A stretch of DNA of 25,613 nucleotides from positions 1-25,613 of the forward strand of contig JADGCD010000005.1 of the NCBI GenBank assembly GCA_015229165.1. The letters run 5' to 3'. Every line of letters starts with the position of its first letter. The first letter of the stretch is position 1. The notes below the pieces were generated by a model. It did no database searches. It was not told where the DNA came from and was given only the letters and a program-made list of their open reading frames with translations. This document shows, piece by piece, positions 15,168-23,327 of this stretch. The DNA is from Nitrospinota bacterium. GTDB lineage: Bacteria > Nitrospinota_A > UBA7883 > JADGGD01. Made by a program: the position numbers and the translations under genes.

Positions 15168-16990
15168 GAGAGAGAGCCTTGGGTGGTTTTCGAAGACGAC
15201 CCCATGGTGGTCCCGGATGATGTGTCACCGGCGCGGTGGACAACAACCGCCCCTCCACTGTTTACAATAAGGACGCGGCCACGCTCGTGGCGCGTGGCGA
15301 TCTCGGCCACATTCCCCATGCCCCGCAGGTGGCGGTGGCCGGTGGGGATCAGCATGAGATCGGCGTCGAAAGCGGCCAGCTGGCGGCGGGCGTTGTCCGA
15401 GAGACGTTCCCATTGCAGAAATCCGTCATCCCCAGCGGGTATCCAGAGCGCGCCGGGGGCGATGGGGCGCAGTCCTTCGATGGCGGAGTCGGCGGAGAGA
15501 ACCGCCACCTGCGCCTCCGGCCAGCTTTGGGCGATTCCCTTCAGAAGCGCGGCCAGGTGCCACGCCCGGCTGGAACGGAACACGAGAACCCGCGACGGCG
15601 CGGGGATTGTCGCGGCGGACGCAGGCCATGTCTCGGCGAAGCGGACGGCGTCCCGTTTCTCCCGGGCGTAGTCATAGGCGGCCAGCGCTTCTTTGCGCAT
15701 CGCCTTGATCGCGTCGGCCGGATAGCCGGGAAGCGACATGACCGATTCCTCCCCCCCGTCGAAGGTCCGCCAGTCGGCGCCGGTCAGGAGCCCTTTCCCC
15801 TCGGCCCATGCGTAAAACGGCGCCCCCGGCTGCGGGGTGCAGATGGAGACCTGGCAGTCGGAGATCATATCTTCTTCGATCAATCGCCCCATCAGGGCCA
15901 CGGTCTTCCGGTCTTCGTCCGGCGTGGCGCCGACGCCCCCCAGGGTGAAGGTGGCATAGACTGACAACCCCACCTCTTTGGCGTCGCTCAGGAATCGGGC
16001 CAGTTTCTCTGGGCGATGTTTCCCCTTCAGATCGAGCCCGCCGGCCACCGCGTCGGACGCCGTCTCCACGCCGACCCGCACCTTGTAATAGCCGGCCTCT
16101 TTCATCAGCGCCAGCGTCTCCCGGTCGAAGGGGGCGTAGGCGCACATCGCCTCGTACTTGAGATGCGAAAGCCCCGCGTCGATAATGGCGCGGCAGAGCT
16201 GGCGGACGTACCGCCCGTCGGCGTTGTGGATTTCGTCGTCGAAAAAGAACCCTTCGAGGTCAGGATACTTTGCCGCCAGTGTGGCGATCTCGGCCACGAC
16301 GTGCTCCACCGGGCGTTTCCGGTAGGTCGGGCTTTGGTAATAGGCGTGGCGCACCACGCAGTAGGCGCAGCGGAAGGGGCAGCCTCGGGTCGTATAGAGC
16401 TGGATCTGCCGATACTCGCAGATGGTGTCGGCCTTCAAAGCATAGGCGTAGCGAGATGCGTCGTCGTCCTCCGGGAAGGGGAGGGTGGCGACGTCGATGA
16501 GTCGGTTGTGGTCGAAGGGGATGACGCTCACCGCCGGATCGGGACCGTCGGCGAAGAAGTCGCGCAACGCGGCAAGGTACTCGCCGCAGACGACGAGGTC
16601 GGCCCGTTGGGCCATCTCCCTGGGGAAGGCGGTGGCGTGCTGGCCGGTCCAGACGATCTTCGCGCCGGTCCGTTCACGCACCCGGTCGGCCACCCAGAGG
16701 TCGTCCTCAACCGTGCGGGAGGAGTCCTCGATGACGACCCAGTCGGGCGCCTCGGCCACGATCTTTTCCACCATGGTCACCCGGTCCCACCGTTCGAGAC
16801 AGGGGTCGAGCAGTTTGACTACGTGAGGAGTGTCCCGCTTCAGGAGGGAGGACAGATAGGCCAAATCGCGCGGATAATAGGTAAAGGCGTCGTCATGCCC
16901 CAGCGAGGCGGTGGTCCAACGGCTGGCGTAGGGGATGATGCGCCATCCGCCGCTATCGATACCGACCGGGTTGGTGAGGACGATTTTCAA
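15164..16990 (-). CDS. B12-binding-type radical SAM protein with a fused C-terminal domain
   Basis: The 608-residue protein opens with a Rossmann-like region resembling cobalamin-binding domains (about 1-160, including VVIEDSSRTV and GAKIVWTGQHA). The Elp3-like radical SAM barrel follows, with C204-x3-C208-x2-C211 in TRGCPFRCAYC, FFFDDEIHN (248-256) and VRVGVETAS (305-312). This is the organisation of class B radical SAM methylases and related enzymes. Residues about 466-608 are an additional alpha/beta region starting RVLVFRSSRAWHLAALL, reminiscent of the N-terminal half of GT-B heptosyltransferases, with no radical SAM role. The start is TTG at 16990 with GAAAGG six bases upstream. It is the first gene of the minus-strand operon, transcribed from the 16991-17390 region. 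The reaction is unknown; C-methylation of a sugar or lipid is one possibility. Confidence 0.87.
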   Translation of the reverse strand: MKIVLTNPVGIDSGGWRIIPYASRWTTASLGHDDAFTYYPRDLAYLSSLLKRDTPHVVKLLDPCLERWDRVTMVEKIVAEAPDWVVIEDSSRTVEDDLWVADRVRERTGAKIVWTGQHATAFPREMAQRADLVVCGEYLAALRDFFADGPDPAVSVIPFDHNRLIDVATLPFPEDDDASRYAYALKADTICEYRQIQLYTTRGCPFRCAYCVVRHAYYQSPTYRKRPVEHVVAEIATLAAKYPDLEGFFFDDEIHNADGRYVRQLCRAIIDAGLSHLKYEAMCAYAPFDRETLALMKEAGYYKVRVGVETASDAVAGGLDLKGKHRPEKLARFLSDAKEVGLSVYATFTLGGVGATPDEDRKTVALMGRLIEEDMISDCQVSICTPQPGAPFYAWAEGKGLLTGADWRTFDGGEESVMSLPGYPADAIKAMRKEALAAYDYAREKRDAVRFAETWPASAATIPAPSRVLVFRSSRAWHLAALLKGIAQSWPEAQVAVLSADSAIEGLRPIAPGALWIPAGDDGFLQWERLSDNARRQLAAFDADLMLIPTGHRHLRGMGNVAEIATRHERGRVLIVNSGGAVVVHRAGDTSSGTTMGSSSKTTQGSLS

Positions 16991-16996
16991 GACGTG

Positions 16997-17002
16997 CCTT
17001 TC
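16997..17002 (-). promoter_or_regulatory. Ribosome binding site supporting a TTG start
   Basis: GAAAGG on the minus strand lies six bases before the TTG at 16990. No in-frame ATG is better placed. This makes TTG the probable start of the radical SAM protein, at residue MKIVLTNPVG. Confidence 0.6.
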
Positions 17003-17106
17003 GATAATCGCAGGAGCAATTCCTTCAGGAGTTTATTCTAACGTAACGGCGCAGATCAGTCCGAACTTGAGTGGTGATCCGCGGGGAAACCGTCGCCAAG
17101 ACGGTT

Positions 17107-17170
17107 CCTTTGTCGCCTCGGTCCCTTTTGGCCGGTATTGCGCATGGCCCATGTGACGAAACGACAAAGG
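17107..17170. repeat. Inverted repeat with perfect 9-bp arms in the divergent promoter region
   Basis: CCTTTGTCG at 17107-17115 is the exact reverse complement of CGACAAAGG at 17162-17170, with 46 bases between the arms. A smaller hairpin ends at 17106, directly next to the left arm, and the right arm runs into the second copy of GGTGATCCG. This could be paired operators or a folded leader of the minus-strand operon. No U-tract follows, so a terminator is unlikely. Confidence 0.6.
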
Positions 17171-17390
17171 TGATCCGGCGCGGGCGCACATGGAGGAGCT
17201 TTGTGACGATGGAGCATGCGACCCGGACGTGGGTCAAAAGACATCCCGCCGCGGGGGCATGAAGCGGTGTATTATCGAAACCAGCCGGGTCCGGCCGAGG
17301 CGCCATGACTCAGAACTATAGCCCTCCGGAAAACTGTGCGATTCGGTAGGGGAGACAAGGCCATTGAGAGACTTCCCTGCGGAGAACGGT

Positions 17391-18038
17391 ATGGCGTCGA
17401 CCGATCCATCGATGCATGATGGCGACCGTGCGGTGACCTCGCAACCGCAGCGCGATGCCCCGCTTGAGAACGCCCTCAAGAGCCCGAAGGAGGTTGCGCA
17501 GCGTTGCCAGACGTTGCTCTCACTCTCTTGTCTTGAGCAAGCTGCGACGTTGTACCGGCGGCTCATAGAGACGCATCCTCACCTTGCGGCCGGATATGAC
17601 GGACTTGCGCAGGTCCTGTTCCGGCAAGGCATGTATGCGGCCGCATTGGAAACGTGCGACGTTTCACTTTCCCTTTTTCCCGACAGACCCTATACGGTAT
17701 TGCGGCGATGTCTTGCCTTGGATCGGTTGAAGCGGCATGCGGAAGTGACCGCCACCGTAGAATCGTATCTCGCCCGGAAGGGATTCAGGTCGTGGCCCTA
17801 TCTGTCGATTGCGTGTCTACGCGAGCGTTCGGTTCCTGTTCAGATGCTCATCTTGTATTGCCAATTGCGAATGCGACAGGAAGGGGGGATGAGTCTTTTG
17901 GCCTTCTATGACGATCTGGTGAACTATGCGCAAGAAGGCGCCCAGATTGATGGGCTGTTCGGAGTGGGCGCAGAGGTCATACCCTGGTTCGGCAATGAAA
18001 TGCACTTTCATGGAGCGGTAGAAGCGCCGGATGAATGA
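17391..18038 (+). CDS. Small TPR-repeat protein
   Basis: This 215-residue protein contains at least two tetratricopeptide-like helix pairs at about residues 35-110 (LEQAATLYRRLIETHPHLAA, then the LAQVLFRQGMYAAALETCD type). It has the usual small, aromatic and Ala positions, and no enzyme motif, signal peptide or membrane helix. The C-terminal half is less repetitive and ends WFGNEMHFHG. The start is uncertain: ATG 17391 has GGAG six bases upstream, while TTG 17364 adds nine residues. Its end overlaps the start of the TPR-GT61-like gene by 8 bp. Since that protein also begins with a helical-repeat region, the pair may act as one complex or have arisen by splitting a longer protein. A scaffold role is inference. 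Confidence 0.72.
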   Translation: MASTDPSMHDGDRAVTSQPQRDAPLENALKSPKEVAQRCQTLLSLSCLEQAATLYRRLIETHPHLAAGYDGLAQVLFRQGMYAAALETCDVSLSLFPDRPYTVLRRCLALDRLKRHAEVTATVESYLARKGFRSWPYLSIACLRERSVPVQMLILYCQLRMRQEGGMSLLAFYDDLVNYAQEGAQIDGLFGVGAEVIPWFGNEMHFHGAVEAPDE

Positions 18039-19569
18039 TCGCGCCAAGCCTTCTGTGGAGGCCGACGACCTCATCCGCCTCGCGACGCTGCTACGCAACC
18101 GATCCCGAATCCTGCGTCAACTTGAGGCGCGGCGTCGTGTGCGGAAGAACGAGCGTCTCCAGATGTTGGGAGTGGGGTTTCGAGGTGATCTGGACAGGAT
18201 CATCGAGAAAAACCGAAATCTGATCATGTTCCTTCTTCGTTCGGCTCTCGATATCAATCCGGCGTTGGGTGAAGCGTCGGCTCTGCTGGCGGAACTGCAT
18301 TACGAAGCGGGGGAAACAGCCGAGGCGCTCGAACTGATTGAGCGGAGCCGAGCCTTCCCGGGCCAAGACCATGCGATGACGGTTTTATACGGGCAGGCCC
18401 TCCTCGAGACCCATTCGTCGGAAGCGCTCCCGTACTTCGCCCGGATAGTGGAGGCCGACACAAGCGCACTCGAACTGGTGCGCTTGTTTGATGTCCACGG
18501 TTTTGACCAATGGAGCGAGAGGGTCGGGGGACGTCCCGTCGGGCTTGGAGGCGCCGATAAAGATGTCGTCGGCTCTTTGCGCGTTTCGCTCGAAGGGACG
18601 GTCCATGAAATCGACAACACGTTCCGCCAGACCCCTCTCGTCGGAGCGGCCATCAACGATCTTGAAATCGTCGGAGGGGTCGTCCCGGTTGTCGAAGGTC
18701 AGGGGTACTACGACCTCGCCCACCTGTCGGGATTGGCTGGTCAGGCGGGGGTGACGGGGCGCTCCCGGACGGCGATAGTGGCCAGAAACGACATCCCCAA
18801 GGTCACCATTGAAGAACCGTGCATATTGGCGATGGCTTCGCCTTCCTACTACCAAAACTATTTCCACGCCATCGGACAGATCTATGCCCGGATCGTCATG
18901 GCGTTGGATCACCTGCCCGACGCCGACTCCTATTCTGTTTTGCTTCCCTCCTCCACGCCGACATGGGGAAGGACGTTTCTCGAGATGGTCGGCATCCCGG
19001 CGGAACGGCTTCGCTTCATTCCCGTTGACCGGCGGGTGGTGGTGAAAAAAGCGCTCGTCCTACCGATGAAATGGGATGTCTGCCCGTCGGAGATAGAGGC
19101 CTTGCGCGCGCGACTGACGATTCGCTTCCCCTACCAGAACGCACGGAGGAGCTATTTCCTTTTACGGGATGGCGCGAACAATATCACCCGTCGGTTGGCC
19201 AACGAGGAGGACTTCATCGCGAGCGCCAGGCGCCACGGCTTTGCGACCCTCAACCCCATGCGGTATACGCTTCCGGAACAGGCGGATCTGTTTCGCGGAA
19301 CGGCCCGCATGGTGATCCCTGCAAGCTCGGCATATGCCAATATGGTATTCGCCCCTCCCGGTGGCGAAGTGTGCATGATCGCCCCCCGATTGTTCTGGGG
19401 CTCGCTGTCGAGCGATCTGGCGACGTCGTGTAGCCAGCGCTTCTCGGTGATCTTTGGCGAGTATCTGGCGGGGTCCAGAAATATCGCTTCGCCGCACCAC
19501 GCATTCGTCGCGGACCCTGCTGCGCTCGACCGGCTTTTGGCATTGTCAGAGACAGGGACGCCCGTATGA
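18031..19569 (+). CDS. GT61-like (DUF563) glycosyltransferase with helical-repeat N-terminus
   Basis: In this 512-residue protein, residues 1-150 are helical and TPR-like (NPALGEASALLAELHYEAGE). The rest matches family 61 glycosyltransferases: YYQNYFHAIGQIYAR (273-287), FLLRDGANNITRRLANEEDF (376-395), the LPEQADLF segment (414-421), and a final ARMVIPASSAYANMVFAPPG (425-444). In the family this last block normally reads like VG.HGAGL.N.lF; here the His-Gly-Ala-Gly is replaced by ASSAYAN. GT61 enzymes transfer sugars such as xylose or GlcNAc using nucleotide sugars. The acceptor here is unknown. It is probably cytosolic, as no signal peptide is seen. The start overlaps the previous gene by 8 bp with a weak Shine-Dalgarno, suggesting coupling. 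Confidence 0.83.
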   Translation: MNDRAKPSVEADDLIRLATLLRNRSRILRQLEARRRVRKNERLQMLGVGFRGDLDRIIEKNRNLIMFLLRSALDINPALGEASALLAELHYEAGETAEALELIERSRAFPGQDHAMTVLYGQALLETHSSEALPYFARIVEADTSALELVRLFDVHGFDQWSERVGGRPVGLGGADKDVVGSLRVSLEGTVHEIDNTFRQTPLVGAAINDLEIVGGVVPVVEGQGYYDLAHLSGLAGQAGVTGRSRTAIVARNDIPKVTIEEPCILAMASPSYYQNYFHAIGQIYARIVMALDHLPDADSYSVLLPSSTPTWGRTFLEMVGIPAERLRFIPVDRRVVVKKALVLPMKWDVCPSEIEALRARLTIRFPYQNARRSYFLLRDGANNITRRLANEEDFIASARRHGFATLNPMRYTLPEQADLFRGTARMVIPASSAYANMVFAPPGGEVCMIAPRLFWGSLSSDLATSCSQRFSVIFGEYLAGSRNIASPHHAFVADPAALDRLLALSETGTPV

Positions 19570-19595
19570 TATCCGGGATCGACGGTCCGATATGC

Positions 19596-19600
19596 GAGGG
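19596..19600 (+). promoter_or_regulatory. Ribosome binding site selecting a GTG start
   Basis: GAGGG sits six bases before the GTG at 19607. The in-frame ATGs at 19592 and 19601 are either before the site or pressed directly against it. GTG is therefore the better start for the following sulfotransferase-like gene, placing its PAPS loop at residues 10-18. Confidence 0.6.
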
Positions 19601-19606
19601 ATGGAA

Positions 19607-20599
19607 GTGAACAGTACGCTCTATGTGCATATTGGCGCCCCCAAGACGGGGAGCACCGCGCTCCAGCTCTTTTTCGACCGGAACCGGGAGGCGCTTCGTC
19701 ACCGGTTCGCCCTCTATCCCCGTGCGACCGCACGGGCCGGAGGGCACCACGATATCGCCTTTCTGACGGGGGGGGGCTATCCCGAATGGGCGACGCCGCA
19801 GGAGACATCGCTTGAGGATCTGCTCGGAGAGCTCGACCGAGAACTGGCCGACCACACGGGGGATGCGCTGATTAGCAGCGAAAACTTCTATCTGTTCCCC
19901 AATCCGAAAAGTTTGGAGGATAGGCTTCTCTCTCTCCCGTCTTTGAAAGGGCGGCGTGTGCAGGTGATCGTCTACCTGCGCCCCCAGGAGGAGGTCGTGG
20001 AAGCCTGGTACAACCAGACCGTAAAGGCCCAAGGCTCGACGGCGACCTTCGCCGAATCTCTGGAGCGCGACCGGGACCTTTGGGATTACGAAGCCCGACT
20101 GAAACCGTGGGCCGATATCTTCGGCAGAGAGAATATCAGAGCGCGGTTGTACGGTGGAGGAAGCGATTCGACATGGGACATTTGCGCCGATTTTGTCGCA
20201 TGGTTCGGAATATCTCCGTTGGGACTCGTCTTTCCCGAAGTCCGGTCAAACACCAACCTGAACAGGGATCTGCTGGAATTTCAGAGAATGGTCAACCGGC
20301 TCCCGATGACGCCGATTCAGAAGAGAAGTCTGCAAAAACAACTGGCCGACCTGAGTTTGAGAACCCGGGGAAGCGGTCTCTTTTGCGAATCCTCCTTCCT
20401 TTCGCAGGAAAACCGCCGCGCGCTCCGCGCGGAATATGAGCGATCAAACAGGAACGTCGCCAAAGACTATTTAGACGGCGAGGAGCTGTTCTCCCCCCTT
20501 TACGACGATGCCGTCCCTCATGCCCCGTACGGCGGGCTATCCGTCGAGACGCTGGCTTCCCTCGTCGGGTGGTTACTGATAGAATCGCCACAGAAATGA
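19607..20599 (+). CDS. Sulfotransferase-like protein
   Basis: This protein of about 330 residues begins MNSTLYVHIGAPKTGSTALQ, whose HIGAPKTGST (8-17) is the PAPS-binding loop seen in bacterial sulfotransferase-like proteins. The second site is VIVYLRPQEEVVEAWYNQ (about 120-137). Arg125 is kept, but the Ser usually found eight residues later is Ala133, so activity on PAPS is not certain. ISSENF (89-94) between the motifs is also typical of this subgroup. The C-terminal half is helical and charged. It lies 37 bp after the GT61-like gene and 21 bp before the next methyltransferase gene, in the plus-strand operon. It may sulfate the glycan or may be a diverged relative. Confidence 0.8.
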   Translation: MNSTLYVHIGAPKTGSTALQLFFDRNREALRHRFALYPRATARAGGHHDIAFLTGGGYPEWATPQETSLEDLLGELDRELADHTGDALISSENFYLFPNPKSLEDRLLSLPSLKGRRVQVIVYLRPQEEVVEAWYNQTVKAQGSTATFAESLERDRDLWDYEARLKPWADIFGRENIRARLYGGGSDSTWDICADFVAWFGISPLGLVFPEVRSNTNLNRDLLEFQRMVNRLPMTPIQKRSLQKQLADLSLRTRGSGLFCESSFLSQENRRALRAEYERSNRNVAKDYLDGEELFSPLYDDAVPHAPYGGLSVETLASLVGWLLIESPQK

Positions 20600-20620
20600 G
20601 GATGGGTGCGCCGGAGGATC

Positions 20621-21316
20621 ATGGGTTCCAACGACTTCTATAAGGAACACCCAAAAACCTGTGCTCCCGACGACTTCTGGGGGCAGGTCAAACGAACGGT
20701 CGGGGGACGTCCCGTCCCCCAAGAGCAGATAGACCTCATCGTCTCTGCTGTCGTACAGGGATTACGTCTTTCATCCTCCGACACCCTTCTCGATCTCTGT
20801 TGCGGCAACGGCGCCCTGAGTTGTCTCCTGTTCCGGCAATGCGCCGCAGGGTTGGGCGTCGATCACTCCGCCTACCTGATCGACGTGGCGCAGAATAACT
20901 TCGCCTATCCTGGCCACGAATACCTCCTCGTGGACGATGTCACCGGCTACGTGAACCGGGAACCCGATCCGGAGCGGTTCAACAAAGCGGTGTGTTACGG
21001 TTCCTTTCAGTATCTAGATTCTGACGCGGCGACGAAACTGTTGCACCATCTTCGTGACCGGTTCAGACGGGTGGAACATCTCTTCATCGGTAACGTTCCC
21101 GACAAAGAACAGATCGCTCGCTTCAATCAGGGTGATGCGTTTACCCCCGGCGCCGCAGAGGACAACACGTCCCCCATCGGCATATGGCGTAACCGGGACG
21201 AGTTCGCCGCCCTAGCGGCTTCGACCGGATGGCGAGCCTCCTTCTCCGTGATGCCTGAGAGCTTCTATGCCTCTGCCTACCGATACGACGTTCTTCTCAC
21301 CCCGGCGGTGGGATGA
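20621..21316 (+). CDS. Class I SAM-dependent methyltransferase
   Basis: This 231-residue protein has motif I TLLDLCCGNGALSCLL (55-70), an acidic strand-2 end GVDHS (79-83), and DDVTGYV (about 104-110) at motif II. It is a compact single-domain Rossmann methyltransferase. The C-terminal part (TPGAAEDNTSPIGIWRNRDEF) may shape the acceptor pocket. ATG 20621 has GGAGG only three bases upstream. GTG 20606 would add five residues and has a GAGGA close by, so the start is not settled. The stop shares ATGA with the downstream sulfotransferase start, so methylation and sulfation genes are translated together here. The acceptor is unknown. Confidence 0.82.
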   Translation: MGSNDFYKEHPKTCAPDDFWGQVKRTVGGRPVPQEQIDLIVSAVVQGLRLSSSDTLLDLCCGNGALSCLLFRQCAAGLGVDHSAYLIDVAQNNFAYPGHEYLLVDDVTGYVNREPDPERFNKAVCYGSFQYLDSDAATKLLHHLRDRFRRVEHLFIGNVPDKEQIARFNQGDAFTPGAAEDNTSPIGIWRNRDEFAALAASTGWRASFSVMPESFYASAYRYDVLLTPAVG

Positions 21317-22137
21317 TGTTCGACTCTCTCGTCTGGATCAGTGGAATGCCCAGATCCGGCACCAACTGGCTGGCCCAAATCTTCGCTTCCCATCCCGATG
21401 TCCGCCTGAAGACGTGCCCCCTGTTCTCCTACGAATTCAAGAACGCCATGGGTGAGGAGAGTTCGCCGGAGGAGTGGGGGGATTTTTTCCGTCAGGTCTA
21501 CCTGACGCAGTCGGAATACCTCGATCAGGATTATCTGCGCCGCGAGAACGCCGTTCCCGCCTTCCCGGAGAGGGAGGTGGCGCCGAGAACGCTTGCCATC
21601 AAGTCGACCCGTTTTCATCATCTGACCCCCTCGATTATCGAGAAAGTTCCGATGATTGTCTTTGTGGGGATAGTGCGCCACCCTTGCGGCGCCGTCCATT
21701 CCTGGCTCACCAACCCGTTGGAGTTTCCGGCGGGGTGTGACCCGCTGCGGGAGTGGCGCTCCGGCGCCTGTCGAACCACCGGCCCTGAAGAGTATTGGGG
21801 ATTTGACGCATGGAAGCGGGTCGCCTCCATGTTTCTCGCTTTGGAAATGCGCTACCCGGACCAGTTTCATCTGGTCCGGTATGAAACGTTGACTGCCCAT
21901 GCGACAGCGGAGACCCGGCGGCTCTTTTCCTCCCTGGGCCTTTCGTGGGCGTCCCAGACGGAGCGCTTTCTCGCCGACTCCCAATCCCGCCATACGGAGC
22001 ACAAGCGGGGGGTCTTCAAGCGGCCCGACGTGGCAGACCGGTGGCGGAGCGAACTGTCGCCTAAGGTCGCCCGGGAGATGATCGATGAGCTGGTCGGCAC
22101 TCCATTGGAGCGATTCATACAGCCGGTGGGCGCATGA
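21313..22137 (+). CDS. Sulfotransferase
   Basis: This 274-residue protein has a clear PAPS loop ISGMPRSGTNWLAQIF (9-24) and the 3'-phosphate motif GIVRHPCGAVHSWL with Arg122 and Ser130, both intact. The central part contains IKSTRFHHL (97-105). This is the sulfotransfer_1/3-like type, of normal length for bacterial carbohydrate sulfotransferases. There is no signal peptide, so it probably acts in the cytosol on lipid-linked or nucleotide-linked sugar, or on a finished chain before export. It is tied by ATGA overlaps to the methyltransferase upstream and the aminotransferase downstream. It is the most canonical of the four sulfotransferase genes in the window. Confidence 0.88.
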   Translation: MMFDSLVWISGMPRSGTNWLAQIFASHPDVRLKTCPLFSYEFKNAMGEESSPEEWGDFFRQVYLTQSEYLDQDYLRRENAVPAFPEREVAPRTLAIKSTRFHHLTPSIIEKVPMIVFVGIVRHPCGAVHSWLTNPLEFPAGCDPLREWRSGACRTTGPEEYWGFDAWKRVASMFLALEMRYPDQFHLVRYETLTAHATAETRRLFSSLGLSWASQTERFLADSQSRHTEHKRGVFKRPDVADRWRSELSPKVAREMIDELVGTPLERFIQPVGA

Positions 22138-23327
22138 AACGGCGGCTCGACGACCTTGCGCTCTTCGGCGGCCCCCCCCTGTTTGATGCGCCGCGCCCCA
22201 TCGGGCAACTGGCCGCAGGCTCGCCGGAGACATTTTTCACCTACGCGAAGAGAATGTACGACGCCAAGCGGCTGACCAACAACGGCCCGCTGGTTCAGGA
22301 GCTGGAGGAGCGGCTCGCCCATCTCCATCAGGTTACCCAATGCATCGCATTCTGCAGCGCCAGCGTGGCCCTTATCGCGGCGCTCAAAATTCTTGCGCAG
22401 GGGAAGAGGGGGGAGGTAATCATGCCGGCCTTCACCTATGCGGGCCTTCCCCATCTGGCCCGCTGGGCCGGACTGTCGCCACGGTTTTGCGATATCGACG
22501 CGGTGACCCACACGCTGGACCCTGAAAGGGTGGCGGAAGCTCTCGGACCCGAAACCGTCGCCGTTCTGGGGGTCCATCAGGTCAACAGTCCCTGTTTCAT
22601 CGATGCCCTCGATGCGATTACCCGAGACAAGGGCGTTCCCCTCTTCTTCGACTCGGTCCACGCGGTCGGCGCCACTTATCGGGGGAGACCGCTGGGCGGA
22701 TTCGGTCGGGCGGAAATATTCAGCCTGCACGCGACAAAACTGATCAACGGGTTCGAAGGGGGGTACGTGACCACCAACGACGAGGGGTTGGCCTACCAGC
22801 TTCGCCTTGTCCGCAACTTCGGGTTCACCGGAAGCGACACGATCACGACCCTAGGCGTCAACGGAAAACTCAATGAAGTGCACGCCGCTCTCGCTTTGAG
22901 CTCTTTGGAGGGGCTCGACGCGGTCATCGCCGGAAACCGGCGACGATACGAGCGCTATCGGGAACAGTTCGCCCCTTTGAAAGGGTATCCTCTCTTCCCC
23001 TACCCCGAGGGGGAAAAGGTCAATTTCGAATTCGCCCTCCTCGAAATCGGCGCCGACGCCCCGCTGTCGCGTGACCGGCTGGTTCGTCTTCTCCGGGCCG
23101 AGAATGCCTTGGCCCGCCCGTACTACTCACCCCCTCTCCATCGATCTGAACATATGCCTGAAGGGCTTCCCGTCCCCTCCCTGCCGGTCACCGAGGCGGC
23201 CTCCTTGCGCTATATCCAGATGCCGGTGGGAGAGCGCGTATCGGAAGAGGACATTCAACAGCTCGCCGAGTTGACCGCTTTCGCTCTGGATCACGGTCCG
23301 GCCATCACGGCGCGGATGGGGACATGA
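22134..23327 (+). CDS. DegT/DnrJ/EryC1/StrS-family PLP-dependent aminotransferase, first of a pair
   Basis: This 397-residue fold-type I enzyme has the PLP-binding Asp in FFDSVHAVGA (Asp173) and the Schiff-base Lys in SLHATKLINGFEGGYVTT (Lys202). Family members transfer an amino group, usually from glutamate, to a keto-sugar nucleotide to make an amino sugar. It starts LDDLALFGG.PLF, the same opening as its neighbour at 23324, so the two are paralogues. It differs where typical members read HLWG or HLYG: here the segment is GVHQVNSPC. That may alter substrate binding. The ATGA overlaps at both ends place it firmly in the operon. The related 3-amino-5-hydroxybenzoate synthases are a weaker alternative. 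Confidence 0.9.
   Translation: MKRRLDDLALFGGPPLFDAPRPIGQLAAGSPETFFTYAKRMYDAKRLTNNGPLVQELEERLAHLHQVTQCIAFCSASVALIAALKILAQGKRGEVIMPAFTYAGLPHLARWAGLSPRFCDIDAVTHTLDPERVAEALGPETVAVLGVHQVNSPCFIDALDAITRDKGVPLFFDSVHAVGATYRGRPLGGFGRAEIFSLHATKLINGFEGGYVTTNDEGLAYQLRLVRNFGFTGSDTITTLGVNGKLNEVHAALALSSLEGLDAVIAGNRRRYERYREQFAPLKGYPLFPYPEGEKVNFEFALLEIGADAPLSRDRLVRLLRAENALARPYYSPPLHRSEHMPEGLPVPSLPVTEAASLRYIQMPVGERVSEEDIQQLAELTAFALDHGPAITARMGT

Larger units (their letters stand above)
16991..17390. promoter_or_regulatory. Divergent intergenic region between the minus- and plus-strand operons
   Basis: These 400 bp separate two divergently read operons and must hold both promoters. They contain a hairpin with a 7-bp stem and 5-base loop at 17088-17106, the long inverted repeat 17107-17170, and a direct repeat GGTGATCCG at 17073-17081 and 17169-17177. 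No -35/-10 pair is clear by eye. A 43-codon ORF at 17190-17321 (+) has no Shine-Dalgarno and looks accidental. The downstream TPR gene could start at TTG 17364 or ATG 17391. Confidence 0.6.

Noticed and set aside
16016..17041. A 341-codon plus-strand frame over the B12-type radical SAM gene
   Set aside because: The antisense strand holds the CxxxCxxC radical SAM motif. This frame is a composition effect of high GC at third positions.
17088..17106. Hairpin considered as a rho-independent terminator
   Set aside because: No U-tract follows on either strand, and no gene ends nearby. It sits in the leader of a divergent operon.
17190..17321. 43-codon ORF in the divergent intergenic region
   Set aside because: No Shine-Dalgarno, and the Arg- and Cys-containing product matches nothing. 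The region is better explained as regulatory.
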